A program made the translations under genes and the position numbers. Positions 17,657-25,687 of a DNA stretch of 64,000 nucleotides are shown here, piece by piece. Origin of the DNA: an uncultured Sutterella sp. (GTDB lineage Bacteria; Pseudomonadota; Gammaproteobacteria; Burkholderiales; Burkholderiaceae_F). The DNA lies in assembly GCA_900757865.1 (NCBI GenBank), contig CAAEPH010000007.1:45700-109699 (forward strand), read 5' to 3'. Under the pieces are notes generated by a model, which had not been told where the DNA came from, ran no database searches, and worked only from the letters and a program-made list of their open reading frames with translations. Every line of letters begins with the position of its first letter. Within the stretch, counting starts at the first letter, position 1.

Positions 17657-18265
17657 ATGAAATTCTTATTCGACCTCTTGCCCGTTATTCTCTTTTTTGC
17701 GGTCTTCAAAATCGCTGGCGCTCGCGCTGACGAGGCTGCACTCTGGGCCTCGAGCTACCTGGGCGACGGCATCACCGCGCAAGTAGCCCCGATTCTCTTA
17801 GCGACCGCCACTGCCATTGTGGCGAGCATTGCCCAGCTCATCTGGCTGCTGCTTCGTGGACAGAAAGTCGAGCCCATGTTCTGGATTAGTGTGGCCGTGA
17901 TCGTGGTCTTCGGGGGCTTGACGCTTTATTTCCGCGAAGGCACTTTCATCCTTTGGAAACCGACCATCCTCTATTGGATCTTTGCGAGCATCTTGGGTTA
18001 CGGCACGCTGGTGCGTAAAAACTTTGTCAAAGCGATCATGGGCAAAGCCCAGATCAACATGCCCGATAAGGCCTGGTGGACGCTACAGACGCTGTGCATG
18101 GATTTCTTTGTCGCCATGGGGTTTATCAATTTAGCGGTCGCTTACCTTTGTTCGCTCGATACGTGGGTGAGCTTCAAGCTCTTTGGCCTCATGGGGCTGA
18201 CAATAGTATTTACAATTGCTGTGGCCATCTTCATGACAAAACACAGCACAGATGGGCAGAATTGA
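17657..18265 (+). CDS. yciB: Inner membrane septation protein A (YciB family)
   Basis: 202 residues from ATG 17657 with AAGGA upstream. The frame is open from 17543, but MKFLFDLLPVILFF is the typical family start. Five to six membrane helices are visible, with the family signatures WKPTILYW and GKAQINMPDKAWWTL. YciB affects cell envelope synthesis and division. Its molecular role is not settled. It is followed by a parvulin gene, as in several betaproteobacteria. Confidence 0.92.
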   Translation: MKFLFDLLPVILFFAVFKIAGARADEAALWASSYLGDGITAQVAPILLATATAIVASIAQLIWLLLRGQKVEPMFWISVAVIVVFGGLTLYFREGTFILWKPTILYWIFASILGYGTLVRKNFVKAIMGKAQINMPDKAWWTLQTLCMDFFVAMGFINLAVAYLCSLDTWVSFKLFGLMGLTIVFTIAVAIFMTKHSTDGQN

Positions 18266-18369
18266 GACTTGTTAAGTGACGCACTTTCTCAAAAAAAAAA
18301 CGCACCCAGCCTCGGTGTAAACACGAAGTTGGCGTTTCAGAGAAACCCACTTAATATTGCATGGGGTTT

Positions 18370-18425
18370 CTCGTTTGTTCAAGTGAGCATTGAACAAACG
18401 AGTAACATGGACGTCAGTACTGACG
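18370..18425. promoter_or_regulatory. Strong hairpin and 14-bp palindrome upstream of the parvulin gene
   Basis: CTCGTTTGTTCAA at 18370-18382 pairs with TTGAACAAACGAG at 18390-18402, a perfect 13-bp stem with a 7-base loop. CGTCAGTACTGACG at 18412-18425 is a perfect 14-bp palindrome. Neither is followed by a U-tract. They may be operators or a structured 5' leader for the gene starting at 18524. The hairpin may also process or protect the yciB transcript end. Confidence 0.45.
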
Positions 18426-18523
18426 CCGGTTTTGCTAAGTGCACAGGGCATGTTGGTTGGGGTCCCTCAAACCCAGCCATCCTCAACGTCCCTCTGCACG
18501 TAGTTCTACGGAGAATGTTTTAA

Positions 18524-19306
18524 ATGAATAAAAAACTTATCGCTCTCGGTTTAGCGACTGCCTTGACGGCTAGCGTTGCTAATGCTCAGCTCGTTGCCTT
18601 TAAGGTCAACGGTGAAACCGTGTCCGTCGCTCAGCAACAGGCCGTTTACAACCAGCTCGTTGCGCAGGGGCAGCCCGCCGGGGCCGAGCTTGAACGTTTG
18701 GTCAAAGGCATTTTGGTGGAACGCACTGTGATGCTTCAAGAAGCCAAAAAGGCCAAAGTTGAAGCCGATCCTAAGGTCAAAGAAGCCATTGATAACGCTC
18801 GCGAGACGATTTTGATTCAAGCCACCGCTCAGAAGTGGGCTGACAAGAACCCCATCACCGAACCCGATATTCAGAAGGCTTATAACGCTGAAAAGCAACG
18901 CTATGGCACCACCGAATACCACGTTCGCCACATCGTGGTTCAAACCGAAGATCAAGCCAAGAGCGTGATCGATCGCCTCAAGAAGGGTCAGGACTTTGCT
19001 AAGGTTGCGGCTGAAGTGTCGTTAGACAAGCAAAGCAAGGCCAACGGTGGCGATCTCGGTTGGATTGTGCCCAATGCCACCCCCAGCACCTTTGGCGCTG
19101 CGTTTAGCGTGCTCAAAGCGGGCGACATCTCTCAGCAGCCGATTCGCTTGCAGGACGGCTTCCATGTCTTGAAGCTCGAAGCAACGCGTCCTGCTCAGAA
19201 CTTCCCGACCTACGAGCAGTCCAAGGAACGCTTGCGTAACCTCTTGCAGCAGCAGAGCGTGCAGCAACACTTCCAGCAGATTGTGCGTTCGGCTGATGTG
19301 AAGTAA
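18524..19306 (+). CDS. Periplasmic parvulin-type peptidyl-prolyl isomerase
   Basis: 260 residues, signal peptide 1-21 (MNKKLIALGL to SVANA). An N-terminal SurA-like helical part (about 25-130) is followed by one parvulin domain (about 133-228) with YHVRHIVVQTEDQAKSVIDRL, GGDLGWI and DGFHVLKLE. It would assist folding of outer membrane or periplasmic proteins. GGAGA precedes the start. The Gln-rich C-terminus is common in this PpiC-like group. It is not SurA itself, which has two parvulin domains. Confidence 0.92.
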   Translation: MNKKLIALGLATALTASVANAQLVAFKVNGETVSVAQQQAVYNQLVAQGQPAGAELERLVKGILVERTVMLQEAKKAKVEADPKVKEAIDNARETILIQATAQKWADKNPITEPDIQKAYNAEKQRYGTTEYHVRHIVVQTEDQAKSVIDRLKKGQDFAKVAAEVSLDKQSKANGGDLGWIVPNATPSTFGAAFSVLKAGDISQQPIRLQDGFHVLKLEATRPAQNFPTYEQSKERLRNLLQQQSVQQHFQQIVRSADVK

Positions 19307-19337
19307 CGGTTTGCCCCAAGGCACCGTCCAACACACT

Positions 19338-19380
19338 AAGGAGTTCGTAAGCTCTTACTCACGAACTCCTTTTATTTTGT
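19338..19380 (+). terminator. Intrinsic terminator after the parvulin gene
   Basis: AAGGAGTTCGT and ACGAACTCCTT make a perfect 11-bp stem with a 12-base loop, followed by TTATTTTG. Classic rho-independent form. Confidence 0.85.
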
Positions 19381-19506
19381 CTGAGTGGTTGCTGCTCAGC
19401 CTACCAGTACCCGACAACTGCTACCATATAGGGCTTTCGTTGACGCTCGTTCTGCCCTGGCCGCGAGCGTTACTACTCGACACCTTTCGACTAAATACAA
19501 AGACTC

Positions 19507-20862
19507 ATGAAAAAAGTTCTCCTCGGTGTGGGTGGCCTCGCCGCTTTAGGCGCCCTCACCTATGTTGGCGTTCTCGCCTGGCAAAATGCTGCTTTTGTTA
19601 AAACCGTTAATGAACAAAAACCCGTCGATCTGGTTTTGGATCAGCTGGTGTTCTCGGCTGAAAAAACCGGGCTCTTTACAAGCAAAGTCAAAATGAATAT
19701 CGAAGGACTTTTGGCTAACCAGATGACGCTTGAAGGGGATTTTCAAGCCGGACTGCAACCCCGTGCGATCCTTCACGTGCTCCCAGGCGAAAAAATGGGC
19801 GCCGAAGACCGCAAGCTCTTGAACACGCTTTCGCCCACGTTCGAGTTGCGCTTTTCTCCCATCATGGTTCTCGACGCTTGGGGCTTAGACTGGCACCGCA
19901 TGCAGCACACCTTCTTTACCTGGGGTGAGGGGAAAATCTCGGGAACCTTCCATTGGAAAAAGCCCAACGAAGAATTAAGCGCGTTCACCTTGAAACTCAA
20001 TACCGGCGCTATTGATGTGGGCAACAGTCACAACTCTCCCACGGAAACCACGTTGGTTTGGAAAAAAGAGCCTGCTCAATTCCAACTCGACTTCACCGGC
20101 GGTGAGCAGGTCATGCAACAAGGCGACGTGACCTCGTCCGTGAAATCGTCGAACGTGAACTTTTCCCCTGATGCGCAAAAAGACCATAACCACTTTAGCT
20201 TTAAGACCGCCACCAAAGGGGCTGACTTAAATCTCGGCTACACCGCCCCGATCTTTGACTTCACGCTCGAGACGGAAGGTAACACGGACAAATCGATTTG
20301 GTTGCCGTGCCTTGCGCTCGAAGCGATGGTAGGCGACTTAAATCAACTCGCCATGGCTAAAGAGATCTGCCCGAAAGAGGCCACAGCCACGCTCGCAGAC
20401 CTCGAAACGAAGCCCTGGGCACTGACAGTTAACCCTTCTGCTATGACCTGGGCCCATGGCGCAATTGTTGCTGAGGGCGATATCAACACCAAACGCGATA
20501 ACGTCGTGAAATTGGCCTTCACGGTCACGCTCAAAAACGATGACAAGATCACTCCTCGCGAAGACGTCTTTCATCGTATGCTCGCCCAGCAGCTCGACGT
20601 GATGGTGGAGCGAAAAGCCGCGACGCTTGACGAAAAAGGCGTCTATCACAGCACCGTTGAAATGAAGCGGGTAGCCAACAACGACTACCTGATCACAGCA
20701 AACGGCGTCGATATGAACGACATTCCATTCGTGATGATCGATCTCGGTGACGATACCGAGCTGATGGAAGAAATGGTTAACGAGGAAATGCTCAGCGCCT
20801 TCGAAAAAGAGCAAGAAGAGGCTGAGAAGGTTGAGGAGTCTGATAAAGCCGTCGCTCCATAA
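19507..20862 (+). CDS. DUF945 (YdgA-like) family protein
   Basis: 451 residues. One N-terminal membrane helix or uncleaved signal (MKKVLLGVGG to VGVLAW) and a long periplasmic region rich in beta strands, ending in an acidic coil (EKEQEEAEKVEESDK). Architecture, length and the conserved-looking start fit the DUF945 family of E. coli YdgA, whose function is poorly known. The assignment rests on overall pattern, not on a short diagnostic motif. It is monocistronic between two terminators. Confidence 0.65.
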   Translation: MKKVLLGVGGLAALGALTYVGVLAWQNAAFVKTVNEQKPVDLVLDQLVFSAEKTGLFTSKVKMNIEGLLANQMTLEGDFQAGLQPRAILHVLPGEKMGAEDRKLLNTLSPTFELRFSPIMVLDAWGLDWHRMQHTFFTWGEGKISGTFHWKKPNEELSAFTLKLNTGAIDVGNSHNSPTETTLVWKKEPAQFQLDFTGGEQVMQQGDVTSSVKSSNVNFSPDAQKDHNHFSFKTATKGADLNLGYTAPIFDFTLETEGNTDKSIWLPCLALEAMVGDLNQLAMAKEICPKEATATLADLETKPWALTVNPSAMTWAHGAIVAEGDINTKRDNVVKLAFTVTLKNDDKITPREDVFHRMLAQQLDVMVERKAATLDEKGVYHSTVEMKRVANNDYLITANGVDMNDIPFVMIDLGDDTELMEEMVNEEMLSAFEKEQEEAEKVEESDKAVAP

Positions 20863-20917
20863 CCCGCCGTGAGCTCGCGCACATGAGAAGTCCCAAGCGT
20901 CACGGTCTCGTTTAACA

Positions 20918-20953
20918 AAGCCGCCCAATCTCCACGGATTCGGGCGGCTTTAT
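20918..20953. terminator. Bidirectional terminator
   Basis: AAGCCGCCC and GGGCGGCTT form a 9-bp stem with a 15-base loop, followed by a short T-rich stretch. It lies between the convergent DUF945 and YihY genes. Confidence 0.7.
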
Positions 20954-20988
20954 CATCGAATCGAGACAACCGTGTGGCCGTGAGGTAC

Positions 20989-22296
20989 TCAGGAATCCTT
21001 CTGGTCTGAGCTCTCAAGCGCCAATTCGTGCAAACTCTTTTGCCACACAGCGGCTTCGGCCCACGTGCTGTTGTACCAGCTCTTTAGTAAGCCCTCTTCG
21101 CGTCCGTGACGCTTTTTCGGAGGCGTCACCAATTCGTTGCGATCGTCGAGCAACAGCACGCGTCCAGCTGCTTGCAGCGTCGTGGTCTCGGGGTTACAGA
21201 CAAGCGTCCAATCCGGGTTCTTGTCGCTCGGACTATTGGCGGACTCGAGACAGTATCCTGCCTTGGCCAACTGCCCTAAAATGCGACGCGCTTGCTGAGG
21301 ATACGTACCGACACGTTGGCACAACAAAGCCAAGGGCACCACGGAGCGATCGGCTAAACGCTCTTGGGTGAGGACCTTGAGTAGTCCCACACCAGTTAAG
21401 AAGTCATTGCCTTTGCGATAGCGGTCTGCAAAACGCCCCGAGGTTAACACGGGCAACGTGGCGGTGAGGGCAGCACCCATGAAAATCAAGTACCAACTCA
21501 CGTAAATCCACATCAATAGCGCAGGGATCACGACAAACGCGCCATAGATGGACCCCATCGTGCCACCGCTTACCCACTGCTCAAAGCCAATACGTACAAA
21601 GACGTTAACGACGACCACAAAAAGGCCCCCAGCAAGGGCATGGCTCCACTTCACAAAGCAATTGGGAACGTAGCGGAAAAGGAACGCATAAGCGAGTGTT
21701 TGCAAAATGCTCTGCGTAATCCACAATGCGTACGTGAGCATCCCCGGAGCAATGCCAGAAGCTGCGCTCGAGACTATTTGCGTTGAGACCGTAAGCGACA
21801 ACGCAATCGTGATGGGCCCCAACGTCAACAGCGCCCAGTAGAGCAACAAGCGTTGCATCCAAGGACGGACGGTCGTCACCGAAAAGAGCTGATTGATCGT
21901 CGCAAAAAGCTTGTTGATCAACATGATGCTTGTTACGGCCAAGCCCGCCACACCAAAAAAGCCCAATCCGGAGGCATGCGCCGAAAAGCTTCGCAGGTAC
22001 CCCACAATCACTTCCGAATACTGCTCGGGCAAGAAGCTCTCAAAGAGCGCATCTTCCATCGCTTGTCGCGTATCGGCAAATCCTGGAAACGCGGAGAAAA
22101 TCGCCAGTGACACAGCCAGCAAGGGCACAATCGACATCACGGAGGTGAGCGTCATGGAGCTCGCCACCTCTTGCACATGGGTCTCTTGAAGACGCGCGCC
22201 AATAAATTGGCCCACCGTCTTGAGGCCTTGAAAGAGGTTGGTTTTCGGCACGGTCTCACGCCAGTGCGTAAAGGTTTCTTTGGTGGGTAGTGGCAT
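20989..22296 (-). CDS. YihY/BrkB family inner membrane protein
   Basis: 435 residues from ATG 22296 (MPLPTKETF). The frame is open to 22392, but the added 32 residues look non-coding. The family core is clear: SSMTLTSVMSIVPLLAVSL, six membrane helices and YGAFVVIPALLMWIYVSWY. Once annotated as ribonuclease BN, an assignment since withdrawn for this family. Here the family is only known as a membrane protein. The C-terminal about 130 residues are cytoplasmic and look like a small winged-helix domain (LALLCQRVGTYPQQARRILGQL), often seen in longer betaproteobacterial members. Confidence 0.85.
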   Translation of the reverse strand: MPLPTKETFTHWRETVPKTNLFQGLKTVGQFIGARLQETHVQEVASSMTLTSVMSIVPLLAVSLAIFSAFPGFADTRQAMEDALFESFLPEQYSEVIVGYLRSFSAHASGLGFFGVAGLAVTSIMLINKLFATINQLFSVTTVRPWMQRLLLYWALLTLGPITIALSLTVSTQIVSSAASGIAPGMLTYALWITQSILQTLAYAFLFRYVPNCFVKWSHALAGGLFVVVVNVFVRIGFEQWVSGGTMGSIYGAFVVIPALLMWIYVSWYLIFMGAALTATLPVLTSGRFADRYRKGNDFLTGVGLLKVLTQERLADRSVVPLALLCQRVGTYPQQARRILGQLAKAGYCLESANSPSDKNPDWTLVCNPETTTLQAAGRVLLLDDRNELVTPPKKRHGREEGLLKSWYNSTWAEAAVWQKSLHELALESSDQKDS

Positions 22297-22439
22297 ACGT
22301 GGTCTTAGAGGGCAAAAGCGCGTCGTCGTGTGACGTCGCCTAGAAATGAAAAACAAAAAAGAAAATCCTTCACTGCATTGTAACCCACCCATGAGTGACG
22401 CTTGAGAGAAACAATTTGTCGACCATTACAATTCATATC

Positions 22440-22468
22440 TCGACAAAACCCTTTTGCTCGTGTAATAT
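22440..22468 (+). promoter_or_regulatory. Sigma70-type promoter of the candidate small RNA
   Basis: -35 TCGACA at 22440-22445, 17-base spacer, -10 TAATAT at 22463-22468. Predicted start at about 22475. No coding frame follows on the plus strand before the terminator. Confidence 0.6.
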
Positions 22469-22474
22469 AGCTCG

Positions 22475-22612
22475 CATCATCGAGAGCTTCTGCTCCGGTG
22501 TACGGGTCTTGAGCCCGGCACCATTGTCTGGTGTGAAAGAGTTGCCGTGACGTCAACACGCGCTCTTTCGAGGGGGAAAAGGCTGGCATTTCGACGAGTG
22601 CCAGCCTTTTTA
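22475..22612 (+). ncRNA. Candidate stand-alone small RNA, about 138 nt
   Basis: The stretch has its own promoter and ends in a very strong intrinsic terminator. Several helices are predicted by eye: GTG-CGGG with CCCG-CAC around 22498-22521, CACCA with TGGTG at about 22520-22534, and GAAAGAG with CTCTTTC enclosing 22537-22569. It lies between two minus-strand genes (YihY start and flavocytochrome end), so it is not a leader of either. It does not match the conserved parts I know of 6S RNA, 4.5S RNA, RNase P or tmRNA, and I do not recognise its family. It could be a trans-acting regulator, or an antisense RNA acting on the 3' end of the flavocytochrome transcript if transcription reads through. 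Confidence 0.55.
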
Positions 22613-22614
22613 TT
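22577..22614. terminator. Intrinsic terminator of the candidate small RNA
   Basis: AAAAGGCTGGCA and TGCCAGCCTTTT form a perfect 12-bp stem with a 10-base loop and a T-rich tail on the plus strand. On the minus strand it also has four T after the stem, so it may end the flavocytochrome transcript. Confidence 0.85.
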
Positions 22615-22671
22615 TTCGGGACAACAAGTTTTCGGTGCTTAGCAAAATCACTGAGCACCCTGAGCGAACCT

Positions 22672-24501
22672 CTATTTATTTAGGATTGCTTTCGCCGCTT
22701 CTTCACCCGCTAAGCGCCCAAACGTGATAGTTTCGGAAATGGAGTTACCACCTAAACGGTTCTTTCCGTGAACTCCACCCGTCACTTCACCCGCTGCATA
22801 AAGCCCTGCAATGGGTTGACCTTTCGTATTGATTACACGCGTTTTCTGGTCGAATTTCAACCCACCCATGTAGTAATGAATCGCAGGCGTGATTTCAATC
22901 GCATAATACTTTGGCGTATCCACTTTGGCCGAAATTCCCGGACGGTTAAAGTCTGGATCCTTGCCTGCTTCGGCATATTGGTTGTATTGGGTAATCGTGG
23001 CAACTAAGTTCTCAGGATTAATCCCAGCGTTTTTCGCAAGTTCTTCCAACGTGTTACCTTCTTTTGCCAAGCCCAATTCAAACGCAGCATTGGTTTGTTT
23101 CACTTTGTCGCGCACCTTTTGATCGAAAATTTCAAAAGCAGTACCACCAGTTTGTTTTGCCACGGCTGCGCTTGTGACGTCACGCGTGGTCAATTCACTA
23201 ATAAAGCGCTTACCTTCGCGATTCACAAATACAGCACCAGCTCCACGCACCGTTTCAGAGATGATCACGGGTGAGCCCACTAGCAGAGTCGGATTAAGCT
23301 GAATTTCTTTAACATCCACAACAGCAGCCCCAATTTTTTCTGCGAGCACCATCCCATCGCCCTGGCTCCCCGGTTGGTTTGAGGTTTTCACGTCTGAGCT
23401 AATATCAGGGCGCAAGCTCTGTACGAGCGCCTGGTTTGCTCCAATGCCACCTGTCGCTAAGATCACCGCCTTGGCGTTAATCTGATAAACCCCACTGTGT
23501 TTTCCTTTAACCAAAACGCCTGTCACTCGACCATCAGCATTCGTTAACAACTTCACCATCTTGGAGTTTAGACGCAAATCCACTTGATGTTTGCTCATCT
23601 GGTCACGGAAGAAAGCAGACAAATACGGTCCTACAAATAATCCACCTGCAGGGCCATGCATACGGGCAGCGCTCGCCCCACCGCCACGACCCACGTGTGA
23701 GAGTTCAGCACCGTGCGCCTTGAGCCACTCAATGGAATCGGCTGATCGATTAGCCAATATATGGGCTAAGTCTGGGTTAGACGCATTCTTGCCACCTTTC
23801 ATCGTGTCCGCAAACATCATCTCTGGGCTATCTTTGATACCTGCGGCTGTCTGATAAACCGTCCCAGCCGCATTCATGCCACCCGCTGCAAGTTGCGAGT
23901 TTCCTCCGGGAACGGCCATTTTTTCTAACATCACGACGCGGTTGATCCCCGCCTCCTTAGCCGATATCGCCGCTGAAAAGCCTGCGGCTCCCGATCCGAC
24001 AATGAGAAGATCCGTCTCTTCGACAAAACTCGGTTGTGCATTGTCGTATTGTGACAAGTCGTCCGTCTGGGACTTCGGTTTAGCGATACCACCAAACGGA
24101 ATCTTCATATTTGGAAAATCGTGGCAATTTAAGCAATACGAAACACTTTTCTCATGACCAGAATGGCAAGCCGTACACTGAATCTGACCTAAATGGCTTT
24201 GATGAGGATTGGGGTGTTGCTCACCCGTCTTCTTCGCTAAGGATGTTAAATCGCCATGGCAGGCCACACACTTGGCATTGATTTCCGCTTCACCGTCACT
24301 CACTTTATCGGTGCTGTGGCAACTCTCACAAGTGAGGCCTTTGTTGAGATGTGCTGAACCAAGCACGTTTGACCTGGCTAAATACGCTTTCTCAACATCG
24401 GCAGAAAAAGGTTTAGCTATCGAAATTCCCGAATTTATACCGCATCCGATCAGGAGGGCTACAAGACCAATTGAGCCTTTTGACAGGTTAACTAAAGGCA
24501 T
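22672..24501 (-). CDS. Periplasmic tetraheme flavocytochrome c reductase, fumarate-reductase-like with altered substrate site
   Basis: 609 residues. Signal peptide about 1-34. The heme domain holds four CXXCH sites (CESCH at 58, CVACH, CTACH, CLNCH), then FAD binding with LLIVGSGAAGFSAAI at about 165. By my alignment from memory to Shewanella FccA, with a constant offset of 38, Arg402 (proton donor) is Arg440, His504 is His542, Arg544 is Arg582, and Glu378 and Arg381 are kept. His365 is Asn403 and Thr377 is Ser415. Those two positions bind one fumarate carboxylate, and in urocanate reductase they are also replaced. So the reduction chemistry is intact, but fumarate is probably not the substrate. 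GGAG precedes the ATG. A LysR gene starts divergently 152 bases away. It needs Ccm for its hemes and probably a CymA-type quinol dehydrogenase not seen here. Confidence 0.9.
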   Translation of the reverse strand: MPLVNLSKGSIGLVALLIGCGINSGISIAKPFSADVEKAYLARSNVLGSAHLNKGLTCESCHSTDKVSDGEAEINAKCVACHGDLTSLAKKTGEQHPNPHQSHLGQIQCTACHSGHEKSVSYCLNCHDFPNMKIPFGGIAKPKSQTDDLSQYDNAQPSFVEETDLLIVGSGAAGFSAAISAKEAGINRVVMLEKMAVPGGNSQLAAGGMNAAGTVYQTAAGIKDSPEMMFADTMKGGKNASNPDLAHILANRSADSIEWLKAHGAELSHVGRGGGASAARMHGPAGGLFVGPYLSAFFRDQMSKHQVDLRLNSKMVKLLTNADGRVTGVLVKGKHSGVYQINAKAVILATGGIGANQALVQSLRPDISSDVKTSNQPGSQGDGMVLAEKIGAAVVDVKEIQLNPTLLVGSPVIISETVRGAGAVFVNREGKRFISELTTRDVTSAAVAKQTGGTAFEIFDQKVRDKVKQTNAAFELGLAKEGNTLEELAKNAGINPENLVATITQYNQYAEAGKDPDFNRPGISAKVDTPKYYAIEITPAIHYYMGGLKFDQKTRVINTKGQPIAGLYAAGEVTGGVHGKNRLGGNSISETITFGRLAGEEAAKAILNK

Positions 24502-24560
24502 AATTACTCCATTTTTCTTTTAACAAGCTTTGAAATCCTTGGAAATCTTGGTTTTTCGAA

Positions 24561-24576
24561 AGGATTCACAAATCCT
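24561..24576. promoter_or_regulatory. Inverted repeat between flavocytochrome and LysR genes
   Basis: AGGATT-CACA-AATCCT, a perfect 6-4-6 inverted repeat that contains a T-N11-A LysR box (TTCACAAATCCTA). It lies in the 152-base divergent promoter region. A likely operator for the LysR protein encoded next to it, by position only. Confidence 0.45.
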
Positions 24577-24653
24577 ACAAAAATAAAGTATATTGTTACT
24601 ATCCTTTAGACGTATTGGTATTTTTCGAAGCTAGCATTCGCATTTTCCGAATC

Positions 24654-25556
24654 ATGTATCGTTTTTCTTTACTTGATCTTCAACTCTTTGAAGTCCTTGT
24701 TGAGGAGCAAAACCTCACAAAAGCCGCTGAAAAAGTCTTTTTAGCGCCCTCTTCAGCATCAGCACGTTTAAAACATCTGGAAGAGCAACTCGGAGTAAAC
24801 CTATTTGTACGACAAGCCCGAGGGTTGGAATTAACCGCGGCAGGAAAGCTTGTCCAAGAAACGTTTAGAGATACGCTGCATCAGATGCGGCATTTAGCCG
24901 TCGCGCTAACTCCCTACACACAACAAAAACAAGGTGTGATCCGCGTTGTGGCCAATTACGGCGCAGCCATCGATTATCTTCCGAGTGACATTGCAGCCTT
25001 TATGCAAAAACACCCTCAGGTACGCGTTCATCTCGAACAAATGCCATCACCGCAGGTATTAGAGGCTGTACTTGAAGGCAAAGCGGATTTCGGCTTTGCG
25101 GTAATTTCCTCCACACCTACCAACATTGAATCCACACCTTATCATGATGATCGTTTGGTGGTTGTCGTACCGAAAAATCACCCTTTAGCCCACAGCTCAA
25201 GCGTAGCATTCCCCTCAACACTCAACTACCCATTTATTGCCCTTACGGGAGGCAGTGCGATGCAACAATTTATCTTCGATCATGCTAAGGCCTATGGCAG
25301 CGCCATCGAACCTCGCATCCAAGTCGACAACCAAAGCATTCTGCTCGACTTAATTGCTAAAGGCGTGGGTATTGGCATTGTGAGCCAATCTGCTTTTTCA
25401 CATCATTCAAATCCCAACCTAGTAGCCCTTAACATTGAAGATGAGTGGGCTGATCGTCCATTGCGGATGCTATGGCACAAAAAGAGCTTTCCGCATGAAG
25501 ATTTTCTCGCTTTTCAAAAATTTCTTTGCAGCAAAAAAACCTCGTTTAAACCCTAG
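24654..25556 (+). CDS. LysR family transcriptional regulator
   Basis: 300 residues from ATG 24654. A TTG start at 24615 would add 13 residues. Neither start has a clear ribosome site. The N-terminal winged helix-turn-helix is clear (LQLFEVLVEEQNLTKAAEKV, SSASARLKHLEEQLG), followed by a type 2 periplasmic-binding-like effector domain. Divergent from the flavocytochrome gene and 131 bases upstream of the flavoprotein gene on the same strand. It therefore most likely responds to the substrate or product of one of the two reductases. Confidence 0.9.
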   Translation: MYRFSLLDLQLFEVLVEEQNLTKAAEKVFLAPSSASARLKHLEEQLGVNLFVRQARGLELTAAGKLVQETFRDTLHQMRHLAVALTPYTQQKQGVIRVVANYGAAIDYLPSDIAAFMQKHPQVRVHLEQMPSPQVLEAVLEGKADFGFAVISSTPTNIESTPYHDDRLVVVVPKNHPLAHSSSVAFPSTLNYPFIALTGGSAMQQFIFDHAKAYGSAIEPRIQVDNQSILLDLIAKGVGIGIVSQSAFSHHSNPNLVALNIEDEWADRPLRMLWHKKSFPHEDFLAFQKFLCSKKTSFKP

Positions 25557-25570
25557 GATTAACCCTAGAA

Positions 25571-25588
25571 CTGTCATCTACATGACAG
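25571..25588. promoter_or_regulatory. Perfect 7-4-7 inverted repeat upstream of the flavoprotein gene
   Basis: CTGTCAT-CTAC-ATGACAG lies 100 bases before the start at 25688. Two AACCCTAG direct repeats sit just before it, from about 25549 to 25568. A second hairpin, CACCTCC at 25634-25640 with GGAGGTG at 25655-25661, lies closer to the start. The first has the form of an operator. The second is probably a leader structure. Confidence 0.5.
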
Positions 25589-25687
25589 ACCCAAACCACG
25601 TTGATCGTCACAATGGTCTCATCTTGTCCAACGCACCTCCTTTATTCAGAAAGCGGAGGTGGTGCGATACGCTATGGAGAAAAAACG

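Noticed and set aside
18269..18523. 84-codon frame before the parvulin gene
   Set aside because: It crosses a 13-bp hairpin and a palindrome and ends at the parvulin start. It looks like leader sequence.
20338..20928. 196-codon minus-strand frame opposite the DUF945-like gene
   Set aside because: A shadow of the plus-strand gene, which has a signal-anchor and ribosome context.
22475..22612. 6S RNA, 4.5S RNA or a riboswitch
   Set aside because: The conserved parts I know of these RNAs are missing, and no same-strand gene follows to be controlled by a riboswitch.
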